8,556 nt of DNA from Eshraghiella sp050874365 (GCA_050874365.1 JBNMKN010000083.1:1-8556); one strand, 5' to 3'. Positions 1 to 6,326 are shown, counted from the stretch's first letter. The notes: a model not told the origin generated them from the sequence alone. Program-made: numbers and translations.

Positions 1-163
1 TCTTACGCATCTTATCTACGATTTTTTGTACTTCACGATATTTATCAAGTTCGCTGTATTTCTCCGGACGTTTCATCATGTAGTTGCATTTATTAATCTC
101 GTATACCATAAAGAAAAACGAACGAAGTGCCATTATAATAAGTCTTAACATACTCTGATACAT
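1..163 (-). CDS. 5' end of a gene cut by the window edge; possible PlsC-type 1-acyl-glycerol-3-phosphate acyltransferase
   Basis: An open frame on the minus strand starts at ATG 163 and runs off the left edge after about 54 codons. The visible N-terminus begins MYQSMLRLIIMALRSFFF, a hydrophobic stretch, followed by a charged region containing KCNYMMKRPEKYSELDKYR. This resembles my memory of the N-terminal region of Lachnospiraceae PlsC-family acyltransferases, which place the second acyl chain on lysophosphatidic acid at the membrane. The catalytic HX4D motif would lie beyond the window, so the function is a guess. The start is uncertain. ATG 163 has a GGAAAG about 8 nt upstream but an AAAGG touching the ATG, and ATG 151 in the same frame is an alternative. 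A near-consensus promoter lies upstream at 209-237. That this is a real gene is fairly sure; the name is not. Confidence 0.5.
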   Translation of the reverse strand, partial: MYQSMLRLIIMALRSFFFMVYEINKCNYMMKRPEKYSELDKYREVQKIVDKMRK

Positions 164-208
164 CCTTTCTTCTTTCCGTAAATAACCTTATAACTGGTTA
201 ATATTACA

Positions 209-237
209 ATTATATACGCAAAAACACGTTTTTTCAA
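209..237 (-). promoter_or_regulatory. Sigma-A type promoter of the left-edge gene
   Basis: Read on the minus strand, TTGAAA (232-237) is followed by a 17-nt spacer and TATAAT (209-214), one base from consensus in the -35 and perfect in the -10. It lies about 45 nt upstream of ATG 163 and points at that gene. The 164-301 gap also has to hold the promoter of the divergent carboxypeptidase gene at 302, but I see no convincing plus-strand -35/-10 pair there. Confidence 0.75.
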
Positions 238-301
238 TAGTTCACTCATATTATCTTAGCCAAAGGCATAAAATATACCAATAAATAAGTCCGGAGTTTC
301 A

Positions 302-1459
302 ATGAAGAAATTTTTATGCTTTATAATTTCTTTTACGCTAATCCTTTCCTCTGCCCACATCAAAGTATCTGCCGATGAACTTAACTTAACCTCCAAGTCG
401 GCAATTCTTATGGAAGCTTCAACAGGAAAAATCATTTACGAGCACAATCCAGATGAAATCCTCCGTCCTGCAAGTATTACAAAAATAATGACACTTATTC
501 TTATTTTTGATGCCATACATGACGGTAAAATTAAAATGGATGACACAGTAACGGTATCCGAGCATGCTGCTTCGATGGGTGGCAGTCAGGTATTTCTTGA
601 AGCCGGAGAGACACAGACTGTTGAGACACTTATTAAATGCATTGCCATTGCAAGTGCCAATGATGCCTGTGTGGCAATGGCAGAGCACATCGACTCCTCA
701 GAGGAAAATTTTGTTGCCCACATGAATGAACGTGCCAAAGGACTTTCAATGACTAACACCAACTTTGTCAACTGCTGCGGTCTTGATGCCGATAACCACG
801 TAACCACAGCGAGGGACGTGGCACTTATGTCAAAGGAGCTTATCAACAAATATCCTGAAATACATAATATCTCAACAATATGGATGGACACAATAACCCA
901 CGTTACAAGACGTGGCGAAAGCGATTTTACCCTTACCAATACCAATAAGCTTATCAAACAGTACGAATGGGCAACAGGACTTAAGACGGGTTCAACAAGC
1001 CTTGCAGGATTCTGCCTTTCAGCCACCGCCAAAAGAAATGACATTGAGCTTATTTCCGTTGTTATGGCATCCAAAGACGGTAAATCCCGTGTTGCCGATT
1101 CTATCAAGCTTCTTAACTACGGTTATTCACTCTGCCAGATGTATAAGGATTCCGATATGCCTGAAATTCCGTCTCCTAAAATATCGGGTGGCATGACTAA
1201 AGAGCTTGACTGCGAATATGACGGTAACTTTTCTTATCTTTTTACGGAAAAATATGACGAAACCCTTATTACAAAGGATTTTGAATTTATTGACAAACTG
1301 AAAGCCCCCATTAAAGAAGGGGATGTAGTCGGGCAGCTCTGCTACAAATACAACGGAACGCTTATGGGAACAATTGATATCAGGTCTTCCATTTCCGTTA
1401 AAAAGGCAGGTTATAAGGACTACTTCTCATTTCTGGCAAAAAAGGTGTTCTGTATATAA
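302..1459 (+). CDS. D-alanyl-D-alanine carboxypeptidase (low-molecular-weight PBP, peptidase family S11)
   Basis: This 385-residue exported enzyme removes the terminal D-Ala from peptidoglycan pentapeptides outside the membrane and so limits cross-linking. All three active-site motifs of the penicillin-binding fold are present: SITK (Ser58 nucleophile, Lys61), SAN (118-120) and KTG followed by ST (228-232). A signal peptide covers residues 1-24 with probable cleavage after VSA. The catalytic domain is about 27-275. A PBP5_C-like beta domain follows at about 292-361, with the typical KAPIKEGDVVG stretch. The last 18 residues, rich in Lys and aromatic residues, could be the amphipathic membrane-anchoring helix usual in this family. 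GGAG at 293-296 lies 5 nt before the ATG. The length fits DacF/DacB-like proteins of Clostridia; which paralogue it is cannot be told. It is convergent with the starch genes and probably functionally unrelated to them. Confidence 0.95.
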   Translation: MKKFLCFIISFTLILSSAHIKVSADELNLTSKSAILMEASTGKIIYEHNPDEILRPASITKIMTLILIFDAIHDGKIKMDDTVTVSEHAASMGGSQVFLEAGETQTVETLIKCIAIASANDACVAMAEHIDSSEENFVAHMNERAKGLSMTNTNFVNCCGLDADNHVTTARDVALMSKELINKYPEIHNISTIWMDTITHVTRRGESDFTLTNTNKLIKQYEWATGLKTGSTSLAGFCLSATAKRNDIELISVVMASKDGKSRVADSIKLLNYGYSLCQMYKDSDMPEIPSPKISGGMTKELDCEYDGNFSYLFTEKYDETLITKDFEFIDKLKAPIKEGDVVGQLCYKYNGTLMGTIDIRSSISVKKAGYKDYFSFLAKKVFCI

Positions 1460-1464
1460 AAAAA

Positions 1465-1493
1465 GCTTCAGCCACATACTCTGTGACTGAAGC
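1465..1493 (-). terminator. Rho-independent terminator between convergent genes
   Basis: A 12-position stem (1465-1476 with 1482-1493) closes a 5-nt loop. In the minus-strand transcript the one odd position is a G-U wobble, and the stem is followed by a run of seven U. In the plus-strand transcript the same position is an A-C mismatch and the tail is a weaker CUUUAUUAUUUU. It therefore best serves the CBM26-like protein gene ending at 1534, but can act in both directions and also end the carboxypeptidase transcript. Confidence 0.88.
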
Positions 1494-1533
1494 CTTTATT
1501 ATTTTAGTGCATTTTTAAAATGTCTATGTAAAA

Positions 1534-2751
1534 TTAAGCGTCCTGTCTTCTCTTCTTGAATGAAACAACAACGATTCCACAAGCTGCTACTACTGCGATT
1601 ACTGCTGCAGCTACTGCCATAGAATCACCTGCATTTACATTTCCACTGTTTCCACCTGCTGGTGCATTTGTGTTGCCACCTGCTGGAGTTGTCTCGCCAC
1701 CCGCTGGAGTTGTCTCGCCACCTGCTGGTGTTGTTTCTCCACCTGCTGGTGTATTAATTGAAGTAGGTGCACCTTCTGGAGCTTCTGCTGATAATGTTGC
1801 ACCGTTATTAGCATCAACAACTACCCAGTATGTACCTTTAACAAGATTAGCTAATTCATTAGATTCTTTTCCGCCGGATACACCATTTGTTAATTTGATG
1901 CTTGCTGGTACTTCTGTTAAATCAAATTCAACAACATACCATCCGTTATATCCATCGACTGCTGTTGCAATCTTTCCAGGCCATGTAGAGAATGGTGTTG
2001 AACCAGACCATGCATGAACGCCTACTTTACCCCATTCAGCTTCATCTTTAACGAAGATTGTAACTTTACCCTTGCTTGCTTCCTTTAACTCAGCAAGTTT
2101 TGCTACTGCTGCTGTATATACGTCCATATTGGTGATATCAGCTGTATTTCCTGTGAATGAATCAATAGCTGTCTTAGCTTCATTGACTGCTTCAATAGAT
2201 TCTGGGAACTTAACTGTTCCGATTGCATTAATTTTTTCAATTACCTCTGCTGCTGTAATTGCTAATGGGTCTGTAGATGATGGTACAACTTCAGGCCAAC
2301 CATTTTTTGCTGTGTCCATTGAGAAATACATCTTACCGCCTGCATTAAACATATCTGCATTATTCTGTGGATAATATTTAAAGTTTGCTTTCATATAATT
2401 TGTTCCCTTTACGGCAAGAACCTGGAAATTACAATATTTACCTGTTATATCATCACTGCTTATCTTAATAGTCCAGACCTTTGGATTAGAGCTGCTCTTA
2501 GTAAAAGTATACATTGCTCTTCCCCATTCCATTGCTTCAGTTGTTGATGCGGAACTTGTAAAAGTGAAATCTCCTGACTTACCATCTACATCAAGATAAA
2601 CATTATCAATATCTGTCGCATCTGATAAAACAACAACAAATTCTTTCTCTGTCTCTGCTGCCTTAGCAGTCTTAGGTGCTACAACGAGTCCTGCTACTGC
2701 GAATGCAAGAGCGGCTACTGTAGCTACGACCTTTTTAAAAATTTTCTTCAT
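1534..2751 (-). CDS. Secreted, surface-anchored starch-binding protein with a CBM26-like domain
   Basis: This is a 405-residue non-catalytic surface protein, likely to hold starch or maltodextrins at the cell. The signal peptide covers residues 1-31 (cleavage after AKA). Residues 33-160 form a beta-rich domain I do not recognise. Residues 163-227 look helical, a spacer. Residues 229-315 match starch-binding module CBM26: VTIFVKDEAEWGKVGVHAW, then TWPGK, GWYVVEF and IKLTNG, with Trp248, Trp257 and Trp271 as candidate sugar-stacking residues. A TPAGGET-type repeat linker (about 333-362) leads to AGDS, a hydrophobic segment (about 377-397) and KKRR. No glycoside hydrolase motif is present. The start is set at ATG 2751, which begins the signal peptide and has a proper ribosome site; an in-frame ATG at 2778 would add nine residues that spoil it. 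The promoter resembles that of the neighbouring gene at 2991-3497. Binding is inferred from the domain. Confidence 0.85.
   Translation of the reverse strand: MKKIFKKVVATVAALAFAVAGLVVAPKTAKAAETEKEFVVVLSDATDIDNVYLDVDGKSGDFTFTSSASTTEAMEWGRAMYTFTKSSSNPKVWTIKISSDDITGKYCNFQVLAVKGTNYMKANFKYYPQNNADMFNAGGKMYFSMDTAKNGWPEVVPSSTDPLAITAAEVIEKINAIGTVKFPESIEAVNEAKTAIDSFTGNTADITNMDVYTAAVAKLAELKEASKGKVTIFVKDEAEWGKVGVHAWSGSTPFSTWPGKIATAVDGYNGWYVVEFDLTEVPASIKLTNGVSGGKESNELANLVKGTYWVVVDANNGATLSAEAPEGAPTSINTPAGGETTPAGGETTPAGGETTPAGGNTNAPAGGNSGNVNAGDSMAVAAAVIAVVAACGIVVVSFKKRRQDA
1675..1758 (-). repeat. 21-bp tandem repeats encoding a TPAGGET linker
   Basis: Units at 1675-1695, 1696-1716 and 1717-1737 are nearly identical, and 1738-1758 is a diverged fourth. 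A related copy lies further toward the C-terminus near 1651-1674. They are in frame and encode Thr-Pro-Ala-Gly-Gly-Glu-Thr, a flexible Pro/Gly/Thr wall-spanning linker between the CBM26-like domain and the C-terminal anchor. The repeat number may vary between strains. Confidence 0.85.
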
Positions 2752-2760
2752 TTCTCGTAT

Positions 2761-2769
2761 TCTTCCTTT
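2761..2769 (-). promoter_or_regulatory. Ribosome binding site that fixes the start at 2751
   Basis: The minus-strand sequence AAAGGAAGA lies 9 nt upstream of ATG 2751. It sits inside the reading frame if the upstream ATG at 2778 were used, and so argues for the downstream start. Confidence 0.7.
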
Positions 2770-2788
2770 CCAATACACTATTTATTTA

Positions 2789-2800
2789 TGTCTTATGACA
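2789..2800 (-). promoter_or_regulatory. Inverted repeat near the transcription start (possible operator)
   Basis: TGTC-N4-GACA forms a perfect 4+4 inverted repeat placed about +2 to +13 from the start predicted by the -10 at 2809-2814. A very similar element, with GTC-N4-GAC conserved, occupies the equivalent place in front of the gene at 2991-3497 (3528-3539). A repressor operator or a short 5'-UTR element are both possible. Confidence 0.4.
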
Positions 2801-2808
2801 CTACTCTT

Positions 2809-2837
2809 ATTTTAGTACAGGTATTTTCCTTTTTCAA
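2809..2837 (-). promoter_or_regulatory. Sigma-A type promoter of the CBM26-like protein gene
   Basis: On the minus strand, TTGAAA (2832-2837), a 17-nt spacer and TAAAAT (2809-2814) make a strong promoter, with a predicted 5' UTR of about 50 nt. The same arrangement precedes the gene at 2991-3497. Confidence 0.78.
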
Positions 2838-2842
2838 CAGGT

Positions 2843-2881
2843 CATTTGTTGTTTTTTCACTATAAAAATGTTGATTTTCTT
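2843..2881 (-). promoter_or_regulatory. Upstream direct repeats, candidate activator site (gene at 1534-2751)
   Basis: Two GAAAA-CAACA type repeats read on the minus strand. Written on the plus strand, their TGTTG cores are at 2847-2851 and 2869-2873, exactly 22 bp apart, and the proximal core begins 10 bp from the -35. Positions 2863-2881 are identical over 19 bp to 3600-3618 upstream of the next gene. Direct repeats two helical turns apart next to a -35 fit a dimeric activator. The regulator is unknown. Confidence 0.55.
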
Positions 2882-2939
2882 TAATTTATGTGCAAAATTA
2901 CTGTTTTTCGATACATTCCTTAGAATATCTGACAGCAAA

Positions 2940-2967
2940 AAAGGAGCCGGTCAAAACCGACTCCTTT
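2940..2967 (-). terminator. Rho-independent terminator of the small SusE/F-like protein gene
   Basis: A 12-position stem (2940-2951 with 2956-2967) with a 4-nt loop is followed, on the minus strand, by a U run. The single irregular pair is a G-U wobble in the minus transcript and an A-C mismatch in the plus transcript, so it is built for the gene ending at 2991. It isolates that gene from the CBM26-like gene downstream. Confidence 0.9.
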
Positions 2968-2990
2968 ATGTAAGCAATATCTTAAACTAA

Positions 2991-3497
2991 TTAAGCTTCT
3001 ACGCTTCTTCTCTTAGCTACAACTGCTACAACTGCGCTTAATGCTGCAACTGCTGCTACGATGTATACCATAACTGAAGAATCACCAGCTGCTGGTGTTT
3101 CTGTTGGAGCTGGTGCTTCAGCGCCTGCTTCTTTAACTGTTACAGCTGCCTTAGTTCCATCAAATGTAACTGTTACTGTAGAACCATCTTTTGCTACTTC
3201 AACTGTTGCATTGGCTCCGCCGCTTGATGCATCTCCATCAAGGTTGTATTCGCCATTATCCCAAGCATGGTTTGTACGAATCTTGAATTCATAAGATCCA
3301 GCCTTAACATCTGTGATGTCTACTGAATATGTTCCGTCTGCCTGCTTAACTAAATCTGTATCTTTGTCCCAGTTACCGTTAAGTGTTCCGATAACACTGT
3401 ATGTGTCATCTGCTGCGAAAGCTGTCATAGCCATCATTCCAATTACCATTGCCATTGCTAAAACGGCTGTAATTACTCTTTTTGCAATTTTTTTCAT
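2991..3497 (-). CDS. Small secreted, surface-anchored protein with a SusE/SusF- or X25-like starch-binding domain
   Basis: This is a 168-residue exported protein. The signal peptide is 1-28 (cleavage after AFA). One beta-sandwich-like domain fills about 32-122: YSVIGTLNGNWDKDTDL, then DGTYSVDI, AGSYEFKIR and HAWDNGEYNLDGD. This order (G-x-NW, a GxY strand, AGxYEFK, then AW and a glycine-rich turn) is the pattern of SusE/SusF domains and of the X25 module of bacterial pullulanases, both linked to starch binding. Trp43 and Trp79 are candidate contact residues. An Ala/Pro/Glu linker (124-137), then GDS (138-140), a hydrophobic segment (about 142-160) and KRR (162-164) form an anchor tail matching that of the gene at 1534-2751. 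AAGGAA upstream of ATG 3497 supports the start. Between the pullulanase and the CBM26-like gene, it is probably an abundant surface sugar-capture protein. The role is inferred; no catalytic motif is present. Confidence 0.82.
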   Translation of the reverse strand: MKKIAKRVITAVLAMAMVIGMMAMTAFAADDTYSVIGTLNGNWDKDTDLVKQADGTYSVDITDVKAGSYEFKIRTNHAWDNGEYNLDGDASSGGANATVEVAKDGSTVTVTFDGTKAAVTVKEAGAEAPAPTETPAAGDSSVMVYIVAAVAALSAVVAVVAKRRSVEA

Positions 3498-3527
3498 TTT
3501 TTTATTCCTTTCCTAAATACATTATTG

Positions 3528-3539
3528 TGTCTTACGACT
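3528..3539 (-). promoter_or_regulatory. GTC-N4-GAC element near the transcription start (possible operator)
   Basis: This is the counterpart of 2789-2800: minus-strand AGTC-GTAA-GACA, 6 bp downstream of the -10 at 3546-3551. Nine of the twelve bases or more match the copy in front of the neighbouring gene, and the GTC/GAC arms are conserved. Confidence 0.38.
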
Positions 3540-3545
3540 GTACTT

Positions 3546-3574
3546 ATTCTATTACTTTAGTTTTATTTTTTCAA
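3546..3574 (-). promoter_or_regulatory. Sigma-A type promoter of the small SusE/F-like protein gene
   Basis: On the minus strand, TTGAAA (3569-3574), a 17-nt spacer and TAGAAT (3546-3551). The layout is the same as at 2809-2837. Confidence 0.78.
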
Positions 3575-3579
3575 TAGCG

Positions 3580-3618
3580 TTTATGTTGGTTTTTCGTCTT
3601 AAAAATGTTGATTTTCTT
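3580..3618 (-). promoter_or_regulatory. Upstream direct repeats, candidate activator site (gene at 2991-3497)
   Basis: TGTTG cores (plus-strand notation) at 3584-3588 and 3606-3610 are 22 bp apart, and the proximal one begins 10 bp from the -35, exactly as at 2843-2881. The distal block 3600-3618 is a perfect 19-bp match to 2863-2881, while the proximal block matches at about 12 of 16 positions. Confidence 0.55.
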
Positions 3619-3646
3619 CGATTATCTGTTAATGCCGGTACAAAAA

Positions 3647-3672
3647 TCCCGGAAGCCGTAAAGCCTCCGGGA
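3647..3672 (-). terminator. pulA: Rho-independent terminator of the pullulanase gene
   Basis: A 10-position GC-rich stem (3647-3656 with 3663-3672) with a 6-nt loop is followed by five U in the minus transcript. The one irregular pair is a G-U wobble only on the minus strand. It separates pulA from the downstream promoter region. Confidence 0.9.
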
Positions 3673-3688
3673 CTGTAATTATGCCATA

Positions 3689-6310
3689 TTATTTTGTTGC
3701 GCCCTTTACAAGGATTGTACATGAAATTCCGTCTACAGTAATGCTTCCGCTTGCTGTTCCGAGGGAATCTGTTCCTGCCTTGTCACCCTGTACGCAGATT
3801 GTCCAGTCACCTTCTGGAAGTGTAACCGTTGTTGCTTCGCTTAATGGATTGTATACAACAAAGATTGAATCTGATACTTCTTCCTTAACACCTGTTAATT
3901 CATAAGCAATAACACCCTTGTCTGTGCCTTCTGTAAACTTATAATAGTCAGATGCTGTATCCATTATTCTCAATGAAGCATGTGCTTTTCTGAATGCGAT
4001 CATTCCCTTGTAGTAATCAAATACTTTCTGGTATGTAGCATCACTTAATGTGCTCCATTTAATGCTGTTTACTTCATCACTTGCATTATAGCTGTTGCTG
4101 TTGAATGTTCCGTCTCCGTTAGGTTTGCTTCTTAACATTTCCTCACCTGCAAGGATAAATGGTGTTCCCTGTGAGGTATATACAATAGCTGCTGAAAGGA
4201 GGTTCTGTTTAACCTTATCTTCCATGCTGTCGTCAGGGTTAGATGTATTGATTTCATCCCATAATGTCATATTATCATGGCACGAAGCGTACACAATGTT
4301 CTGCCAGCCCTTGCTTGACCAGCCTGTCTTACCCTGGATTGCTTTCTTGATTACATCTGCGTTAGTAATATTTCCGTTGACATAGCCTTTTTCCTCTGCC
4401 TTGAATACGCTTCCCTTAAGAGCATCACGGATTGTATCACTGAACATTGCAAATCCGTCTAACTTATTAACGTACATCTGTGTAGCCATTGTTACACCTG
4501 ATTTAGTAATCTTTGTCGTCATGCTCCATCCTTCACCGTAAAGGATAATAGATGGATCAATCTTATCTAATTCTGTTCTGATTGCCTTGATAGTATCTAA
4601 GTCAATAAGTCCAACAAGGTCAAATCTGAAACCATCGATATGATATTCTTTAGCCCAGTATACTACGGAATCAACGATAAATTTGCTTACCATTGCTCTT
4701 TCTGAAGCTACGTCATTACCACATCCTGAGCCGTTGGAACCCGGACGATAGAAATAATCAGGTACAAGTTCATTAAAGCAGTAGCTTGTGTTATATGTAT
4801 GGTTATATACAACGTCCATAACAACGCTTAATCCGTTATCATGTAATGTCTTAACCATCTGCTTAACTTCACTTACACGTGTTGCTCCGTCATATGGATC
4901 TGATGAGTATGAGCCTTCAGGAACATTGTAATTCTTAGGATCATAACCCCAGTTATACTGCTTTGTATCTAACTTAGTCTCATCAACTGTTGCGTAATCA
5001 TACATTGGTCCGATCTGAACGTGTGTTACGCCAAGTTCTTTAATATGGTCAAGACCTGTTGCCTGTCCTGAACCGTTAGTTGTTCCTGTTTCTGTAAGTC
5101 CAAGGTATTTACCTACATTCTTAATGCCTGATGATGAATCAGATGAAAGATCTCTTATGTGAAGTTCATATACTGATGCATCAGTTGCATTAAGCTTCTT
5201 GTTAGGATTAGTCTCCTTATCCCATCCGTCAGGGTCAGTTGATGATAAATCAATTACCATTGCTCTGTCACCGTTTACTCCGACTGCCTTTGCATATGGG
5301 TCACAAGCTTCTGTCTTAGATGATCCGAAATCTGCTTCATACAAATAAAATACACCGTTAAGATCTCCGTCTGCCTTAACTGTCCATACACCGTTCTTAT
5401 CAAGTGTCATGTCATATGACTTGATAAGGTCATCTGTTTCCTTAACACCTGACTTGTATGTATTAACCTTAACAGCCTTAGCGGTTGGTGCCCATACCTT
5501 AAATGTTGTAGAATCCTTAGACCATGCTGCTCCGAGGTCATCTCCATCATATGTATAAGCATCCTCAAATTCAGATGTAGAATAGTAATCAGGAACAGTT
5601 ACATCATATTCGATTCCACCGATTACTACTTTGTACTTTCCGAGCTGATTAACTTTTTCTTTAAGTTTAATAACTATCTTCTTAGCATCACTTGAATTTG
5701 CTTCAACGCTGTCGATTGCTAATTCATTGCCATCTGCGTCAGTAACCTTAACTTCGTTATCCTTGTATTCTTCTGTTAATGTTATCTTAAGTGTCTGGAA
5801 ATCGCCTTCCATGTCTGCACTTAATACGCCAAGTCCTGTCACACAATCTTCTCCTAACTCTAATTTATATCCTTCAACACCCGAAGTTATGTATACTTCA
5901 ACTGTTCCGGCGATAACACCGTTCAATGTGATAAACTGGTCGGAATCGATATCCTTTGATTCCCATTCGTTAAGTCTGACAATAAATCCTATAGAAGTTG
6001 TTCCGGCAGGATATACTGCTGTTGTCATAACACCATGTTCGTCCTTGTCTTTTCCGAATGTGTATGCCTTACCGTCACCTCCGTCCGGCCAAAGCCATAC
6101 ATTCCAGCCGTCATACACGCCGTCTTCTCTTAAATAATGAACATTAAGAGTAAGTTCTGTTGCGGCGCTGGAATTATCAGTTGTAGACTCTGTCTCTACA
6201 GGAGTTGTTGTCTCAACTGATCCCTGGTCCTTCTTCTTGCCACAGGCTGCCATGGAAAATACCATGAGGCCCACAAGAAGAAGAGCACATAATTTACGCA
6301 ATTTTTTCAT
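3689..6310 (-). CDS. pulA: Type I pullulanase lipoprotein (GH13, with CBM41 and CBM48)
   Basis: This 873-residue secreted debranching enzyme hydrolyses alpha-1,6 bonds of pullulan, amylopectin, glycogen and branched limit dextrins. The lipoprotein signal ends in FSMAAC with Cys23 as lipid site, followed by a Ser/Thr/Glu linker (24-50). Residues 53-148 are CBM41 (GWNVWLW, with Trp69, Trp72 and Trp74), 150-240 a beta domain, and 261-345 CBM48. The GH13 barrel carries the type I pullulanase signature YNWGYDP (452-458), DVVYNH (499-504), GFRFD with nucleophile Asp564, YGEGW with acid Glu593, and SCHDN with His678 and Asp679. A C-terminal beta domain covers about 790-873. All catalytic residues are present, so it should be active. 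ATG 6310 was chosen over an in-frame ATG at 6376 because it opens the signal peptide and follows AAGGAGG by 9 nt. The enzyme is tethered to the membrane, unlike the C-terminally anchored neighbours, with which it probably shares substrate. Confidence 0.96.
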   Translation of the reverse strand: MKKLRKLCALLLVGLMVFSMAACGKKKDQGSVETTTPVETESTTDNSSAATELTLNVHYLREDGVYDGWNVWLWPDGGDGKAYTFGKDKDEHGVMTTAVYPAGTTSIGFIVRLNEWESKDIDSDQFITLNGVIAGTVEVYITSGVEGYKLELGEDCVTGLGVLSADMEGDFQTLKITLTEEYKDNEVKVTDADGNELAIDSVEANSSDAKKIVIKLKEKVNQLGKYKVVIGGIEYDVTVPDYYSTSEFEDAYTYDGDDLGAAWSKDSTTFKVWAPTAKAVKVNTYKSGVKETDDLIKSYDMTLDKNGVWTVKADGDLNGVFYLYEADFGSSKTEACDPYAKAVGVNGDRAMVIDLSSTDPDGWDKETNPNKKLNATDASVYELHIRDLSSDSSSGIKNVGKYLGLTETGTTNGSGQATGLDHIKELGVTHVQIGPMYDYATVDETKLDTKQYNWGYDPKNYNVPEGSYSSDPYDGATRVSEVKQMVKTLHDNGLSVVMDVVYNHTYNTSYCFNELVPDYFYRPGSNGSGCGNDVASERAMVSKFIVDSVVYWAKEYHIDGFRFDLVGLIDLDTIKAIRTELDKIDPSIILYGEGWSMTTKITKSGVTMATQMYVNKLDGFAMFSDTIRDALKGSVFKAEEKGYVNGNITNADVIKKAIQGKTGWSSKGWQNIVYASCHDNMTLWDEINTSNPDDSMEDKVKQNLLSAAIVYTSQGTPFILAGEEMLRSKPNGDGTFNSNSYNASDEVNSIKWSTLSDATYQKVFDYYKGMIAFRKAHASLRIMDTASDYYKFTEGTDKGVIAYELTGVKEEVSDSIFVVYNPLSEATTVTLPEGDWTICVQGDKAGTDSLGTASGSITVDGISCTILVKGATK

Positions 6311-6319
6311 TGGGTAATA

Positions 6320-6326
6320 CCTCCTT
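6320..6326 (-). promoter_or_regulatory. pulA: Strong ribosome binding site fixing the pullulanase start
   Basis: AAGGAGG on the minus strand lies 9 nt upstream of ATG 6310. It rules out the longer frame from 6376, whose extra residues are not signal-peptide-like. Confidence 0.85.

Noticed and set aside
164..301. Search for a plus-strand promoter of the carboxypeptidase gene
   Set aside because: TATTAT (249-254) and TAAAAT (269-274) exist, but neither has an acceptable -35 at 16-18 nt, so no promoter is called.
586..1107. Long minus-strand frame opposite the carboxypeptidase gene
   Set aside because: The overlapping plus-strand frame has all S11 catalytic motifs and a ribosome site, while the antisense product has no recognisable features.
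1675..1758. Short tandem repeats considered as a CRISPR-like array
   Set aside because: There are no unique spacers. The units are contiguous 21-bp in-frame coding repeats.
1556..2017. Plus-strand frame with proline-rich repeats (PPAGVVS)
   Set aside because: It is the antisense shadow of the TPAGGET repeat linker. It has no ribosome site or signal peptide.
2751..2778. Upstream ATG at 2778 for the CBM26-like protein
   Set aside because: The nine extra residues break the signal peptide, and the good ribosome site lies between the two ATGs.
5727..6137. Plus-strand frame opposite the pullulanase CBM41 region
   Set aside because: The Ser/Pro/Thr-rich translation is typical of antisense reading, and the pullulanase frame is certain.
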